From assembly GCA_934486735.1 (NCBI GenBank), contig CAKSQL010000023.1:1-46721 (forward strand): a DNA stretch of 46,721 nucleotides, written 5' to 3'. Under the pieces are notes generated by a model that worked only from the letters and a program-made list of their open reading frames with translations, was not told where the DNA came from and searched no databases. Shown one piece after another: positions 26,304-33,099 of the stretch; the stretch's first letter is position 1, and every line of letters begins with the position of its first letter. The position numbers and the translations under genes were made by a program. The DNA is from an uncultured Clostridia bacterium (lineage in GTDB: Bacteria > Bacillota > Clostridia > UBA1381).

Positions 26304-27131
26304 GTGTACGGAATCATATTTTCGATTGAGGAGTTTTCGGTCTACGACGGACCGGGGATAAGAAGTACAGTGTTTTTAAAGGGATGTCCGCTGAAATGCA
26401 GCTGGTGTCACAATCCGGAGGGACAGAGTGCATACCCGGAGTTTATGCGAAATCCAAATGGGTGCGTACATTGCGGAAGCTGCATGGATAAAAGCGGCAG
26501 ATTAAGTGAGGAAAGTATAAAAAAGTGTCCTATGAATCTGATACGAAAGTGCGGCGAAAATATTGATTCGGAAGAACTTTGCGCGCGGCTTTTGAAAAAT
26601 GCGGATATGTACTCGGGCGGCGGAGGAGTGACATTTTCGGGCGGCGAGCCTCTTTATCAAAGTGATTTTTTGCTTGCCTGTCTTGAATTTTTAAATGGGA
26701 AAGTGCATACGGCGGTTCAGACAAGCGGCTTTTGCACATCGGCGGTGTTTGAAAGGGTTCTTGCATCGGCGGATTATTTCCTTTTTGATTTAAAGCTTGC
26801 CGATGAAAATGAACATATCCGATATACAGGCGTTTCGAATAAAGCGATATCGGAGAACTATAAACGGCTTGCCGCATCGGGAAAGAACTTTATCACAAGG
26901 ATTCCGCTGATTCCCGGCATTACCGATACCGAGCGGAACATAGAAGCGATAGCCGAGTTTATGAACAAAAACGATGTTTTTTATGCCGAACTTATGCCAT
27001 ATAACAAAATGGCAGGCGGAAAATATAAGGCGGTCGGGAGAGAATATCAGCCGGATTTTGACCCTACAGCCGAAGTGATAATCAGACAAGACATATTTGA
27101 AAAGTATAATATAGAAATAAAAATTTTGTGA
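26304..27131 (+). CDS. Glycyl radical enzyme activase (radical SAM)
   Basis: The GTG at 26304 is chosen because AGGAGG is 9 bases upstream and the product then starts like the family (YGIIFSIEEFSVYDGPGIRS). The 275-residue protein has the radical-SAM cysteines C28, C32 and C35 (CPLKCSWC), a short ferredoxin-like insert (CVHCGSC, then two further Cys at about 75 and 84), the GGGVTFSGGEPLYQ motif and the barrel ending GRE(Y). It uses reduced [4Fe-4S] and S-adenosylmethionine to put the radical on the glycine of the enzyme encoded next. The insert has about five cysteines, enough for one extra cluster; many activases of this type have two. The stop overlaps the next gene's ribosome site, which implies coupled expression. 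Confidence 0.93.
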   Translation: MYGIIFSIEEFSVYDGPGIRSTVFLKGCPLKCSWCHNPEGQSAYPEFMRNPNGCVHCGSCMDKSGRLSEESIKKCPMNLIRKCGENIDSEELCARLLKNADMYSGGGGVTFSGGEPLYQSDFLLACLEFLNGKVHTAVQTSGFCTSAVFERVLASADYFLFDLKLADENEHIRYTGVSNKAISENYKRLAASGKNFITRIPLIPGITDTERNIEAIAEFMNKNDVFYAELMPYNKMAGGKYKAVGREYQPDFDPTAEVIIRQDIFEKYNIEIKIL

Positions 27132-27145
27132 GGAGTGTGTTTGAG

Positions 27146-29122
27146 ATGACCGAGAGAATCGAAAAGCTGATGCATTTGTTGAAATCCAAGGAATATAAAA
27201 AGCATAGGGAGCAAACAGAGCGGTCGGAATGTGAGGATTTGTACGATGTGTGCTGTCGTGCGGAGTATTTTGAAAAAATATTGTCGCGTGAAAAGCCGAT
27301 TATTTTTGAAAATGACCGGATAGGCTTTAACCGCAGCGATGACCGCACGTTTATGCCGACCGGCGGAAATGTGACCCCCGACTATTATTATGTGATATCG
27401 AACGGTTTTGACAAAATTGCCCGGGAAATAGAGGAAAGCCGAAAAAAGCATCCGGAAAACGGTGATTTTGCCGATGCGCTGCTGAAATGTATCGGGGCGG
27501 CATGTGATTTTGCGGATAAATACAAAGCGCGTGCAAAGGAGCTTGGAAATGACGAGCTTTATAACGCGCTGTGTCATATTCCGCGAAAAGGCGCGGACAG
27601 TTTTTACGAAGCATGCGTATTTTTGAAACTGTCGATATTTCTTATCCGATTGGATTTTGCAAATCATATAACGCTCGGAAGATTCGACCGGTATATGTAC
27701 CCGTTCTATCTTAAAGACAGGGAGAGGGGCATTTCGGATGAAGAAATATTTGAAACAATCGAGGAATTTTTCGTGTCGCTGAATTTCGACACCGACCTTT
27801 ATTTCGGAGTTCAGCAGGGCGACAACGGGCAGAGCATGGTTTTGGGCGGCTTTGACAAGAACGGGAAAAGCATGTTCAACGAGCTTTCGAAAATGTGCAT
27901 GGATGCCTCGATGGAGCTTTTGCTTATCGACCCGAAGATAAATTTAAGAGTGGGCAGGGACACACCGCAGGAGCTTTTTGAATATGCCACGCATATGACA
28001 AAAAAGGGACTCGGTTTTCCGCAATATTGCAATGACGATGTGGTTGTGCCGGGACTGGTTAAGCTTGGTTATGATATTGACGATGCGCTTGATTACACTG
28101 TTGCGGCGTGCTGGGAGTTTATAATTCCGGGCAAGGGTGCTGATATCCCGAATTTTGCAACAATGGATTTTCCGCATGTTGTAAGCAATGTAATAGCGGA
28201 GAAGCTTGAAGAATGTGATACATTTGCCGAGATGCTTGGCTGCGTGAAGAATGCGATTAAAGCCGAATGTGACAAAGTGGTTGAAAGCAGAAAAGCATTT
28301 AAAACTCCACCGCTTTTGCTTTGCTCGGTGTACATGGACGGCTGCGTGGAATCACTTACCGATATGTATCATGGCGGAGTGAAATATAATAATTTCGGCT
28401 GCCATGGCGCAGGCATAGCCAATGCAGCGGATGCTCTTGCGGCGGTGAAAAAGGCGGTCTATGATGATAAGACGGTGGGAAAGAAAGAGCTGATTTCTGC
28501 ACTTGCCGATAATTTTGACGGTTGTGCGGAAATGAGGAACATCTTAAAATCATGCCCGAAAATGGGGAATAATGATGATTATGTTGATGATATCGCGCTT
28601 GAGCTGATGTCGGAATTTGCAAAGAATATGAATAATCGCAATAACGGGTGCGGAGGCATTTGGCGCGCCGGTACGGGCAGCGCGCAGGAGTATATCGGAA
28701 AGGGTGAAAAATGCCCGGCAACGGCGGACGGAAGATTGGCATATACTCCGTATTCGTCGAGTTATTCGCCATCGCTTGATGCAAAGACCGACGGACTTTT
28801 ATCGGTTTTTAAGTCATTTACGAAGTTTGATCTTACAAATATAATAAACGGCGGACCGATGACGATTGAAATTCACGATACTGTCCTGAGAAACGATATC
28901 GGAATAAAAAAGACGGCACTGCTTGTTAAAAAATTCATTGAGCTTGGAGGACATCAATTACAGCTCAATTCGGTTAACCGAGAGATATTGCTTGATGCTC
29001 AGAAGCATCCGGAAAATTATCCGAATCTTATTGTGCGTGTTTGGGGCTGGAGCGGATATTTTAACGAACTTGACTTGAAGTATCAAAATCATATCATCAG
29101 ACGCTGTGAATATATGGGATAA
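27146..29122 (+). CDS. Glycyl radical enzyme of unassigned function (C-x-E type)
   Basis: The ATG at 27146 has AGGAG 10 bases upstream, better than the GTG codons before it. The 658-residue protein belongs to the pyruvate formate-lyase/dehydratase superfamily. The active-site loop AACWEF places thiyl Cys322 two residues from Glu324, the C-x-E pair of glycerol, choline-lyase and hydroxyproline-dehydratase-type enzymes, not the Cys-Cys of pyruvate formate-lyase. The glycyl loop is RVWGWSGYF with Gly634, 24 residues from the end; tryptophan replaces the usual small residue before and Tyr/Phe after the glycine. It is shorter than typical members (about 750-850), mostly at the N terminus. Expected chemistry is elimination or C-X cleavage on a hydroxylated substrate under anoxia. 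The adjacent activase supports function; the substrate is unknown. Confidence 0.9.
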   Translation: MTERIEKLMHLLKSKEYKKHREQTERSECEDLYDVCCRAEYFEKILSREKPIIFENDRIGFNRSDDRTFMPTGGNVTPDYYYVISNGFDKIAREIEESRKKHPENGDFADALLKCIGAACDFADKYKARAKELGNDELYNALCHIPRKGADSFYEACVFLKLSIFLIRLDFANHITLGRFDRYMYPFYLKDRERGISDEEIFETIEEFFVSLNFDTDLYFGVQQGDNGQSMVLGGFDKNGKSMFNELSKMCMDASMELLLIDPKINLRVGRDTPQELFEYATHMTKKGLGFPQYCNDDVVVPGLVKLGYDIDDALDYTVAACWEFIIPGKGADIPNFATMDFPHVVSNVIAEKLEECDTFAEMLGCVKNAIKAECDKVVESRKAFKTPPLLLCSVYMDGCVESLTDMYHGGVKYNNFGCHGAGIANAADALAAVKKAVYDDKTVGKKELISALADNFDGCAEMRNILKSCPKMGNNDDYVDDIALELMSEFAKNMNNRNNGCGGIWRAGTGSAQEYIGKGEKCPATADGRLAYTPYSSSYSPSLDAKTDGLLSVFKSFTKFDLTNIINGGPMTIEIHDTVLRNDIGIKKTALLVKKFIELGGHQLQLNSVNREILLDAQKHPENYPNLIVRVWGWSGYFNELDLKYQNHIIRRCEYMG

Positions 29123-29125
29123 AAT

Positions 29126-29170
29126 AAAAAAACGAATATTTGGGAGTACTGCCTAAATATCCGTTTTTTT
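29126..29170. terminator. Bidirectional terminator between the GRE gene and the second AraC gene
   Basis: A stem of about 18 pairs with one mismatch (29126-29144 with 29152-29170) is flanked by seven A on one side and seven T on the other, so it works on both strands. Its right arm overlaps the last codons of the AraC gene ending at 29153. Confidence 0.85.
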
Positions 29171-29914
29171 GTATTTGTCCATATACTCGGTCGGGGTAAG
29201 ACCTGTTTTTGATTTGAATATTCTCGAAAAATGGTACAGACTTGAAAATCCGCACTCATCCGCAACGGCGCTCACCTTGAAAATCCCCTCCGAGAGCATT
29301 TGTTTCGCGGCGGTGATGCGTGTATCGAGAATATATCTGCGCGGAGATGATTTGTAATGCTCCGAAAAAAGCTTGCGGAAATATACTTCGCTGATGTTGC
29401 AATGCGCGGCGATTTCGGAATTTGTCAGCTTGGGATTGGAGATGTTTTTTTCTATATAAAGCATCGCATCGGTGAGCTTGGGCGAAAAGGACAGATTCTG
29501 TATTTTTATGTTGTATAAAATATCATAAAAAATTCCCATTACCTTTGTGCGGTTGTCCTTGAAAATCATAAGCCGCCGCAGCTGATTAAAATATTTGATA
29601 AATACATCGGGATTTTTTATCCGATATATCGCTATTGTATCGTACGGCATGCCTATGCAGTCGAAATTTATAACAGGGAATATTCCGCTTTTGTCCCCGG
29701 TGAGTGTGTAGGTTTGGGCTTTCGGCAGGATAACGGCGTGGTCAGCATCGGATATATAGCTTTTGCCCCGGTGCGTATATGTAATTTGACCGCTTTGACA
29801 AAAAGATAAGCCGTAGGACGGTCTGTTTTGCATGACTGTCTTTCGACCCTTTGGCGAATTGACGGTGAAAGCGTCGATAACTTTTGTGATTGTAAGGCTG
29901 TTTATATCGGTCAT
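29153..29914 (-). CDS. AraC-family regulator (divergent from the dehydroquinase-like gene)
   Basis: The 253-residue protein has an N-terminal sensor of the cupin type (about 10-130; a GQITYTHRGKSY strand and VILPKAQTYTL) and a C-terminal AraC helix-turn-helix pair (about 150-250: SEVYFRKLFSEHYKSSPRRY and SSLYHFSRIFKSKTGLTPTEY). CGGAGGG precedes the ATG. It is only moderately similar to the regulator at 25428 and is not a simple duplicate. It is transcribed away from the dehydroquinase-like and dehydrogenase genes and towards the glycyl radical gene, so it probably controls the second half of the module. Confidence 0.88.
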   Translation of the reverse strand: MTDINSLTITKVIDAFTVNSPKGRKTVMQNRPSYGLSFCQSGQITYTHRGKSYISDADHAVILPKAQTYTLTGDKSGIFPVINFDCIGMPYDTIAIYRIKNPDVFIKYFNQLRRLMIFKDNRTKVMGIFYDILYNIKIQNLSFSPKLTDAMLYIEKNISNPKLTNSEIAAHCNISEVYFRKLFSEHYKSSPRRYILDTRITAAKQMLSEGIFKVSAVADECGFSSLYHFSRIFKSKTGLTPTEYMDKYKKTDI

Positions 29915-29934
29915 TTGAAAATCCCTCCGTTTTT

Positions 29935-29963
29935 ATTATAACGCGAATGATAAATAAATGCAA
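29935..29963 (-). promoter_or_regulatory. Promoter of the second AraC regulator
   Basis: On the minus strand TTGCAT (29963-29958) and TATAAT (29940-29935) are 17 bases apart, followed after a short leader by the CGGAGGG ribosome site. Confidence 0.65.
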
Positions 29964-30014
29964 TAAAAATTATATAAAAATATCGGAAATGTTAAAATAA
30001 TATCGGTTTGTGCA

Positions 30015-30043
30015 TTTAAATTTTAAAAGAGGAAGTATATAAT
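30015..30043 (+). promoter_or_regulatory. Weak promoter of the dehydroquinase-like/SDR pair
   Basis: TATAAT at 30038-30043 has only TTTAAA at the -35 position (30015-30020). A good -10 with a poor -35 is what is expected where an AraC-type activator is needed. Confidence 0.45.
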
Positions 30044-30073
30044 GTAATAAAAAAATCCGAGGAGGAAAATGCA

Positions 30074-30829
30074 ATGAGAAAAAGTTTTTTTGAATACGAC
30101 AAGCCGACATTGACTGTTATGGTTCAGGCAAAAACGCCGGAGAGGGTAAAGGAGCTTATCGACAGGTCGCTGTCTGTTGGGGGAGAAGCTTTCGGAATGC
30201 AGTTCGAAGTGATGGACAAAAAGTATCGGACCCCTGAAGTGTATCGGGACTTGTTCGCATATACAAAGGATAAGCCGGTGTATGTTACGAATTATCGCAG
30301 TTGGGAAAACGAGGGCAAAACCGATGAAGAACTTGCCGCCGAGATGCTGGAGATGGCTGAGTGCGGAGCAGATTTATGCGACATGATGGGCGATTATTTT
30401 GACAGACAGCCGGGCGAGGTTGCTGTTGATAAGGTGGCTATGGAAAAGCAAAAAAAGCTGATATCGGATCTGCATGCACGCGGAGCAAAGGTCTTGATGT
30501 CCTCACATGTGCTGAAATTCACGCCTGCCGAACGCGTTTTGGAAATTGCAAGGCAGCATAAGGAGTGCGGAGCGGATATAAGCAAAATTGTCACCGGAGC
30601 GGAAACGGCGGAGCAGCAGATAGAAAATTTGAGAATTATAGATATGCTCAAAAGGGAGCTTGGAATCCCGTTTTTGTTCCTGTGCGGCGGCGAGTGCGGA
30701 ATCCTGCGCAGAATCGGCGGCAGACTCGGATGCTGCATGTATCTTTGCGTTGAGGAGCACGACGAGCTTGCAACGGCGCAGCAGCCGCTTTTGAAAGATT
30801 TAAAGCTTATACGGGATATGGAATTTTAA
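30074..30829 (+). CDS. Type I dehydroquinase-superfamily Schiff-base enzyme, divergent
   Basis: GAGGAGG precedes the ATG. Aligned by eye with E. coli AroD, the 251-residue (beta/alpha)8 protein keeps the Schiff-base lysine (Lys171 in GADISKIV), the catalytic histidine (His145 in LMSSHVLKFTP), an arginine matching Arg82 (Arg75 in TNYRS) and one matching Arg213 (LRRIGG at 211-216). The substrate-binding EWR motif is replaced by MQFEV (42-46), and the DxELF segment by DMMGDYF (103-109). It therefore probably forms a lysine imine but with a substrate other than 3-dehydroquinate; a retro-aldol or dehydration role is possible. It lies 60 bases before a short-chain dehydrogenase and divergent from an AraC regulator. 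A plain aroD assignment is not favoured because of the lost residues and the catabolic context. Confidence 0.75.
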   Translation: MRKSFFEYDKPTLTVMVQAKTPERVKELIDRSLSVGGEAFGMQFEVMDKKYRTPEVYRDLFAYTKDKPVYVTNYRSWENEGKTDEELAAEMLEMAECGADLCDMMGDYFDRQPGEVAVDKVAMEKQKKLISDLHARGAKVLMSSHVLKFTPAERVLEIARQHKECGADISKIVTGAETAEQQIENLRIIDMLKRELGIPFLFLCGGECGILRRIGGRLGCCMYLCVEEHDELATAQQPLLKDLKLIRDMEF

Positions 30830-30889
30830 AAAGAAACAGCGCGTCGGCAGGGCGGAGAGCTTTGCCAAGATGCGGAAAGGAAGAAAATT

Positions 30890-31621
30890 ATGGATTTTTC
30901 GGAAAAAACGGTGATAATCACAGGAGCGGCGGCAGGGATAGGTCGTGCCGCTGCAATGAAATTTGCGGAACTGGGTGCAAAGGTCGCAGCAGCTGATATA
31001 GATGAGAAAAAACTTGAAAAACTGAGTGATGAGTTGAGTGAATATCGGATTTTGACGATAAAGTGCGATATAAGCGATGAGACGGCGGTCGGCGATATGG
31101 TGCAAAAAGTGGAGAAAGAGTTCGGAAAGGCTGATATCCTGGTGAACAATGCTGCGATATGGCGCAGTGCAAAGCCGTTTGAGGAAATATCGGACGCCGA
31201 GTGGAGAAGATATCTCGATATCAATATAATGGGCGCGGTGTATTGCACCAAGGCTGTTCTGACCGGAATGCTCAAACGGGGGTACGGGAAGATAATCAAT
31301 ATCGCATCGGTTGCAGGAGTGTACGGAAATGCAGGCATGGCGCATTATTCGGCAACAAAGGGCGCGGTTATTGCCATGACAAAGGCGCTTGCAAAGGAGA
31401 CAGCGGACAAAGGCGTTACGGTGAATTGCATATCGCCCGGAAGTGTCAGCCCTGCCGATAACCCCGATCCGAATTATTATGAAAGCAGCGAGCTTTCTTT
31501 TATGGGCAGAACAGGGACGGATATGGAAAATGCAAATCTGATATGCTTTTTGGCGAGCGATGATGCCGCATATATCGATGGGCAGAATATTCAGATAGAC
31601 GGCTGCCGAAAAAAACAATAA
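30890..31621 (+). CDS. Classical short-chain dehydrogenase/reductase
   Basis: AAAGGAAG precedes the ATG. The 243-residue Rossmann protein has the cofactor motif TGAAAGIG (11-18), CDIS at about 59-62, NNAA (86-89), Asn112, and the catalytic Ser140, Tyr153 and Lys157 of the YxxxK motif. Asp36 at the end of beta 2 (AAADID) suggests NAD(H) rather than NADP(H). It resembles FabG-like and sugar or polyol dehydrogenases. Beside the Schiff-base enzyme it probably oxidises a hydroxyl or reduces a ketone in the same pathway. A strong terminator follows 90 bases later. Confidence 0.88.
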   Translation: MDFSEKTVIITGAAAGIGRAAAMKFAELGAKVAAADIDEKKLEKLSDELSEYRILTIKCDISDETAVGDMVQKVEKEFGKADILVNNAAIWRSAKPFEEISDAEWRRYLDINIMGAVYCTKAVLTGMLKRGYGKIINIASVAGVYGNAGMAHYSATKGAVIAMTKALAKETADKGVTVNCISPGSVSPADNPDPNYYESSELSFMGRTGTDMENANLICFLASDDAAYIDGQNIQIDGCRKKQ

Positions 31622-31711
31622 AAGGCTTTTGATAAAACGCATGCGGACGCAAAACTATAGATTTTGCAATACAATCCGCTGCACAAATTCATTTACTAAA
31701 GAGAAAATTTT

Positions 31712-31750
31712 AAAGGCAGGGTCCGGAGCTGTCCGAACCCTGCCTTTGTG
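31712..31750. terminator. Bidirectional terminator between SDR and dnaD genes
   Basis: A 16-bp stem with one mismatch (31712-31727 with 31732-31747; core GGCAGGGT and ACCCTGCC) and a 4-base loop ends in TTTGTG on the plus strand and in a T-rich run on the minus strand. The genes on both sides converge here. Confidence 0.85.
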
Positions 31751-31761
31751 CCATATTATCG

Positions 31762-32763
31762 TCAGTCGTATTTTTTTCTTGTGAGCTTTTCAAGCTTTTC
31801 GTGGTCGTAATTGTCGGAATAGATTCCGAATGTGCGCACATCCGCCGGACCTTGGTTTTGTACCTGCGAATTTCTGAACGCCCTGTTGTCCTGCTCTGCC
31901 TGCTCGGGGGTGTGGATGCCCTGCTTGTACCAGCGTTCGAGAATTTTTTCCATATAAGGAAAGGACAGCTTTGCGGTCTGAATGATACATTGCTCATATG
32001 CAAGCGATATCATATCCTCATCCATTTTATACATTTCATGCCAGCGGTTTATAAACTGCTCCTCGCTTTGACTCAGAGCGCGGTCGGTGATTCCCAAAAG
32101 CTTGCGGACGGAATAGATATATCCCGAACGCTCGGCGTCCTTCTTTATATAATCGTTCACCGCCTCCATACTTGTTATGCCGCGCTCGTGCCAGGAAACC
32201 GCGACCTTTTCTATGTAGCTCATTCTGCGCTTTTCCTTTGACACGCAATATTCCAAAAGCATCAAAATAACCTCCGGCGAAAACTTCAGGCCGTCATAGA
32301 ACCAATAGAGCGTTTCGGTGTCGGACGGATTCAGAGTTTTGCCCAAAATCTCCTGGGCGAGCATAACCATCTCGGACAGGGTGGAGTTGTCGGCAATCGC
32401 ATTTGCCACCTCGCTCGGGGCATAGCCGGGGCGTCCCGAACGCTCTGCGGGAGCGTCGGTCATCGGCTTTGGCGGAGCGGAAACCGGTGCGCTGTCGGTC
32501 TGCATATTGCCGAAAATGATATTGTCGTTTTCGTTTTTCAATATGCCTTTCTCCGCCCAGTAGTTGAAAGCCTGCATAACGTCGCTTTCAAGCAGACCGA
32601 GCGCGCTTGCTATTGCGGAGTAATCCGCCGAGCCGCCCTGTGCGGCAATTCCGAGTGAATATAGGTAGATTTTCACAAAAGTTGCGTTCGCATGCGGAAG
32701 AAATTTCTCTATAAAAACCAACGGTACCGGTACATATTCGCTGTTTAAGTAAAATTGGGACAT
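31762..32763 (-). CDS. DnaD-domain replication initiation protein
   Basis: The start is placed at the ATG at 32763 (MSQFYLNSEYVPVP) because AAGAGAG is suitably placed; the frame is open 42 codons further up but that text is not protein-like. In 333 residues a winged-helix DnaD N domain (about 1-90) is followed by a Pro/Ala-rich linker and two DnaB_2/DnaD C-terminal domains (about 130-205, ending YIEKVAVSWHERGI, and about 235-300, ending MEKILERWYKQGI). Both end in the YIEKI...W motif used for single-strand DNA contact. It likely helps primosome assembly and helicase loading. Two C-terminal repeats are typical of clostridial members. The usual dnaC-like neighbour is absent. Confidence 0.88.
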   Translation of the reverse strand: MSQFYLNSEYVPVPLVFIEKFLPHANATFVKIYLYSLGIAAQGGSADYSAIASALGLLESDVMQAFNYWAEKGILKNENDNIIFGNMQTDSAPVSAPPKPMTDAPAERSGRPGYAPSEVANAIADNSTLSEMVMLAQEILGKTLNPSDTETLYWFYDGLKFSPEVILMLLEYCVSKEKRRMSYIEKVAVSWHERGITSMEAVNDYIKKDAERSGYIYSVRKLLGITDRALSQSEEQFINRWHEMYKMDEDMISLAYEQCIIQTAKLSFPYMEKILERWYKQGIHTPEQAEQDNRAFRNSQVQNQGPADVRTFGIYSDNYDHEKLEKLTRKKYD

Positions 32764-32907
32764 TGCTAATCTCTCTTTTCTGTTGTTTTTTGCTTTTTGT
32801 TCAGCTTTATCGTTCTGCATTTTCAACAAAAGAATGACGGTAATGCTATTATATACTGCAATAAGTGTACAACTTTTGAAAAAATGCAAAAAAATACAAT
32901 ATGCCGC

Positions 32908-32936
32908 TTGACATATTAAAATTAGCGTGATATAAT
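32908..32936 (+). promoter_or_regulatory. Consensus promoter of rpoB-rpoC
   Basis: TTGACA (32908-32913) and TATAAT (32931-32936) are 17 bases apart. Initiation near 32943 gives a leader of about 157 bases. Confidence 0.85.
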
Positions 32937-32942
32937 TAAGTA

Positions 32943-33099
32943 TTGTATAATGATAATAATATGGGCTTATTGTCTGCTGATGTTACATTATTAATATTAT
33001 AACACAGGCAGAGAAAAAAATCAATACCTAATTTCAATAAGTTGAAATTAAGACCGTATAAATTCATTTGCTTACAAATTTAGATGAGGTGATTAATGA
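32943..33099 (+). promoter_or_regulatory. Structured 5' leader of rpoB-rpoC
   Basis: The AT-rich leader holds an imperfect hairpin (about 32969-33013: TCTGC...TGTTA with TAACA...GGCAGA) and a perfect 9-bp stem (33029-33037 with 33042-33050, loop TAAG). Neither has a T-run. GAGGTGAT at 33085-33092 is the rpoB ribosome site. No known leader family was recognised. Confidence 0.45.

Noticed and set aside
27146..29122. Annotation as pyruvate formate-lyase
   Set aside because: The active site has Cys-Trp-Glu rather than adjacent cysteines, and the protein is about 100 residues too short.
30074..30829. Annotation as housekeeping 3-dehydroquinate dehydratase (aroD)
   Set aside because: The Glu-x-Arg substrate motif is replaced and the gene lies in an AraC-controlled catabolic context without shikimate genes.
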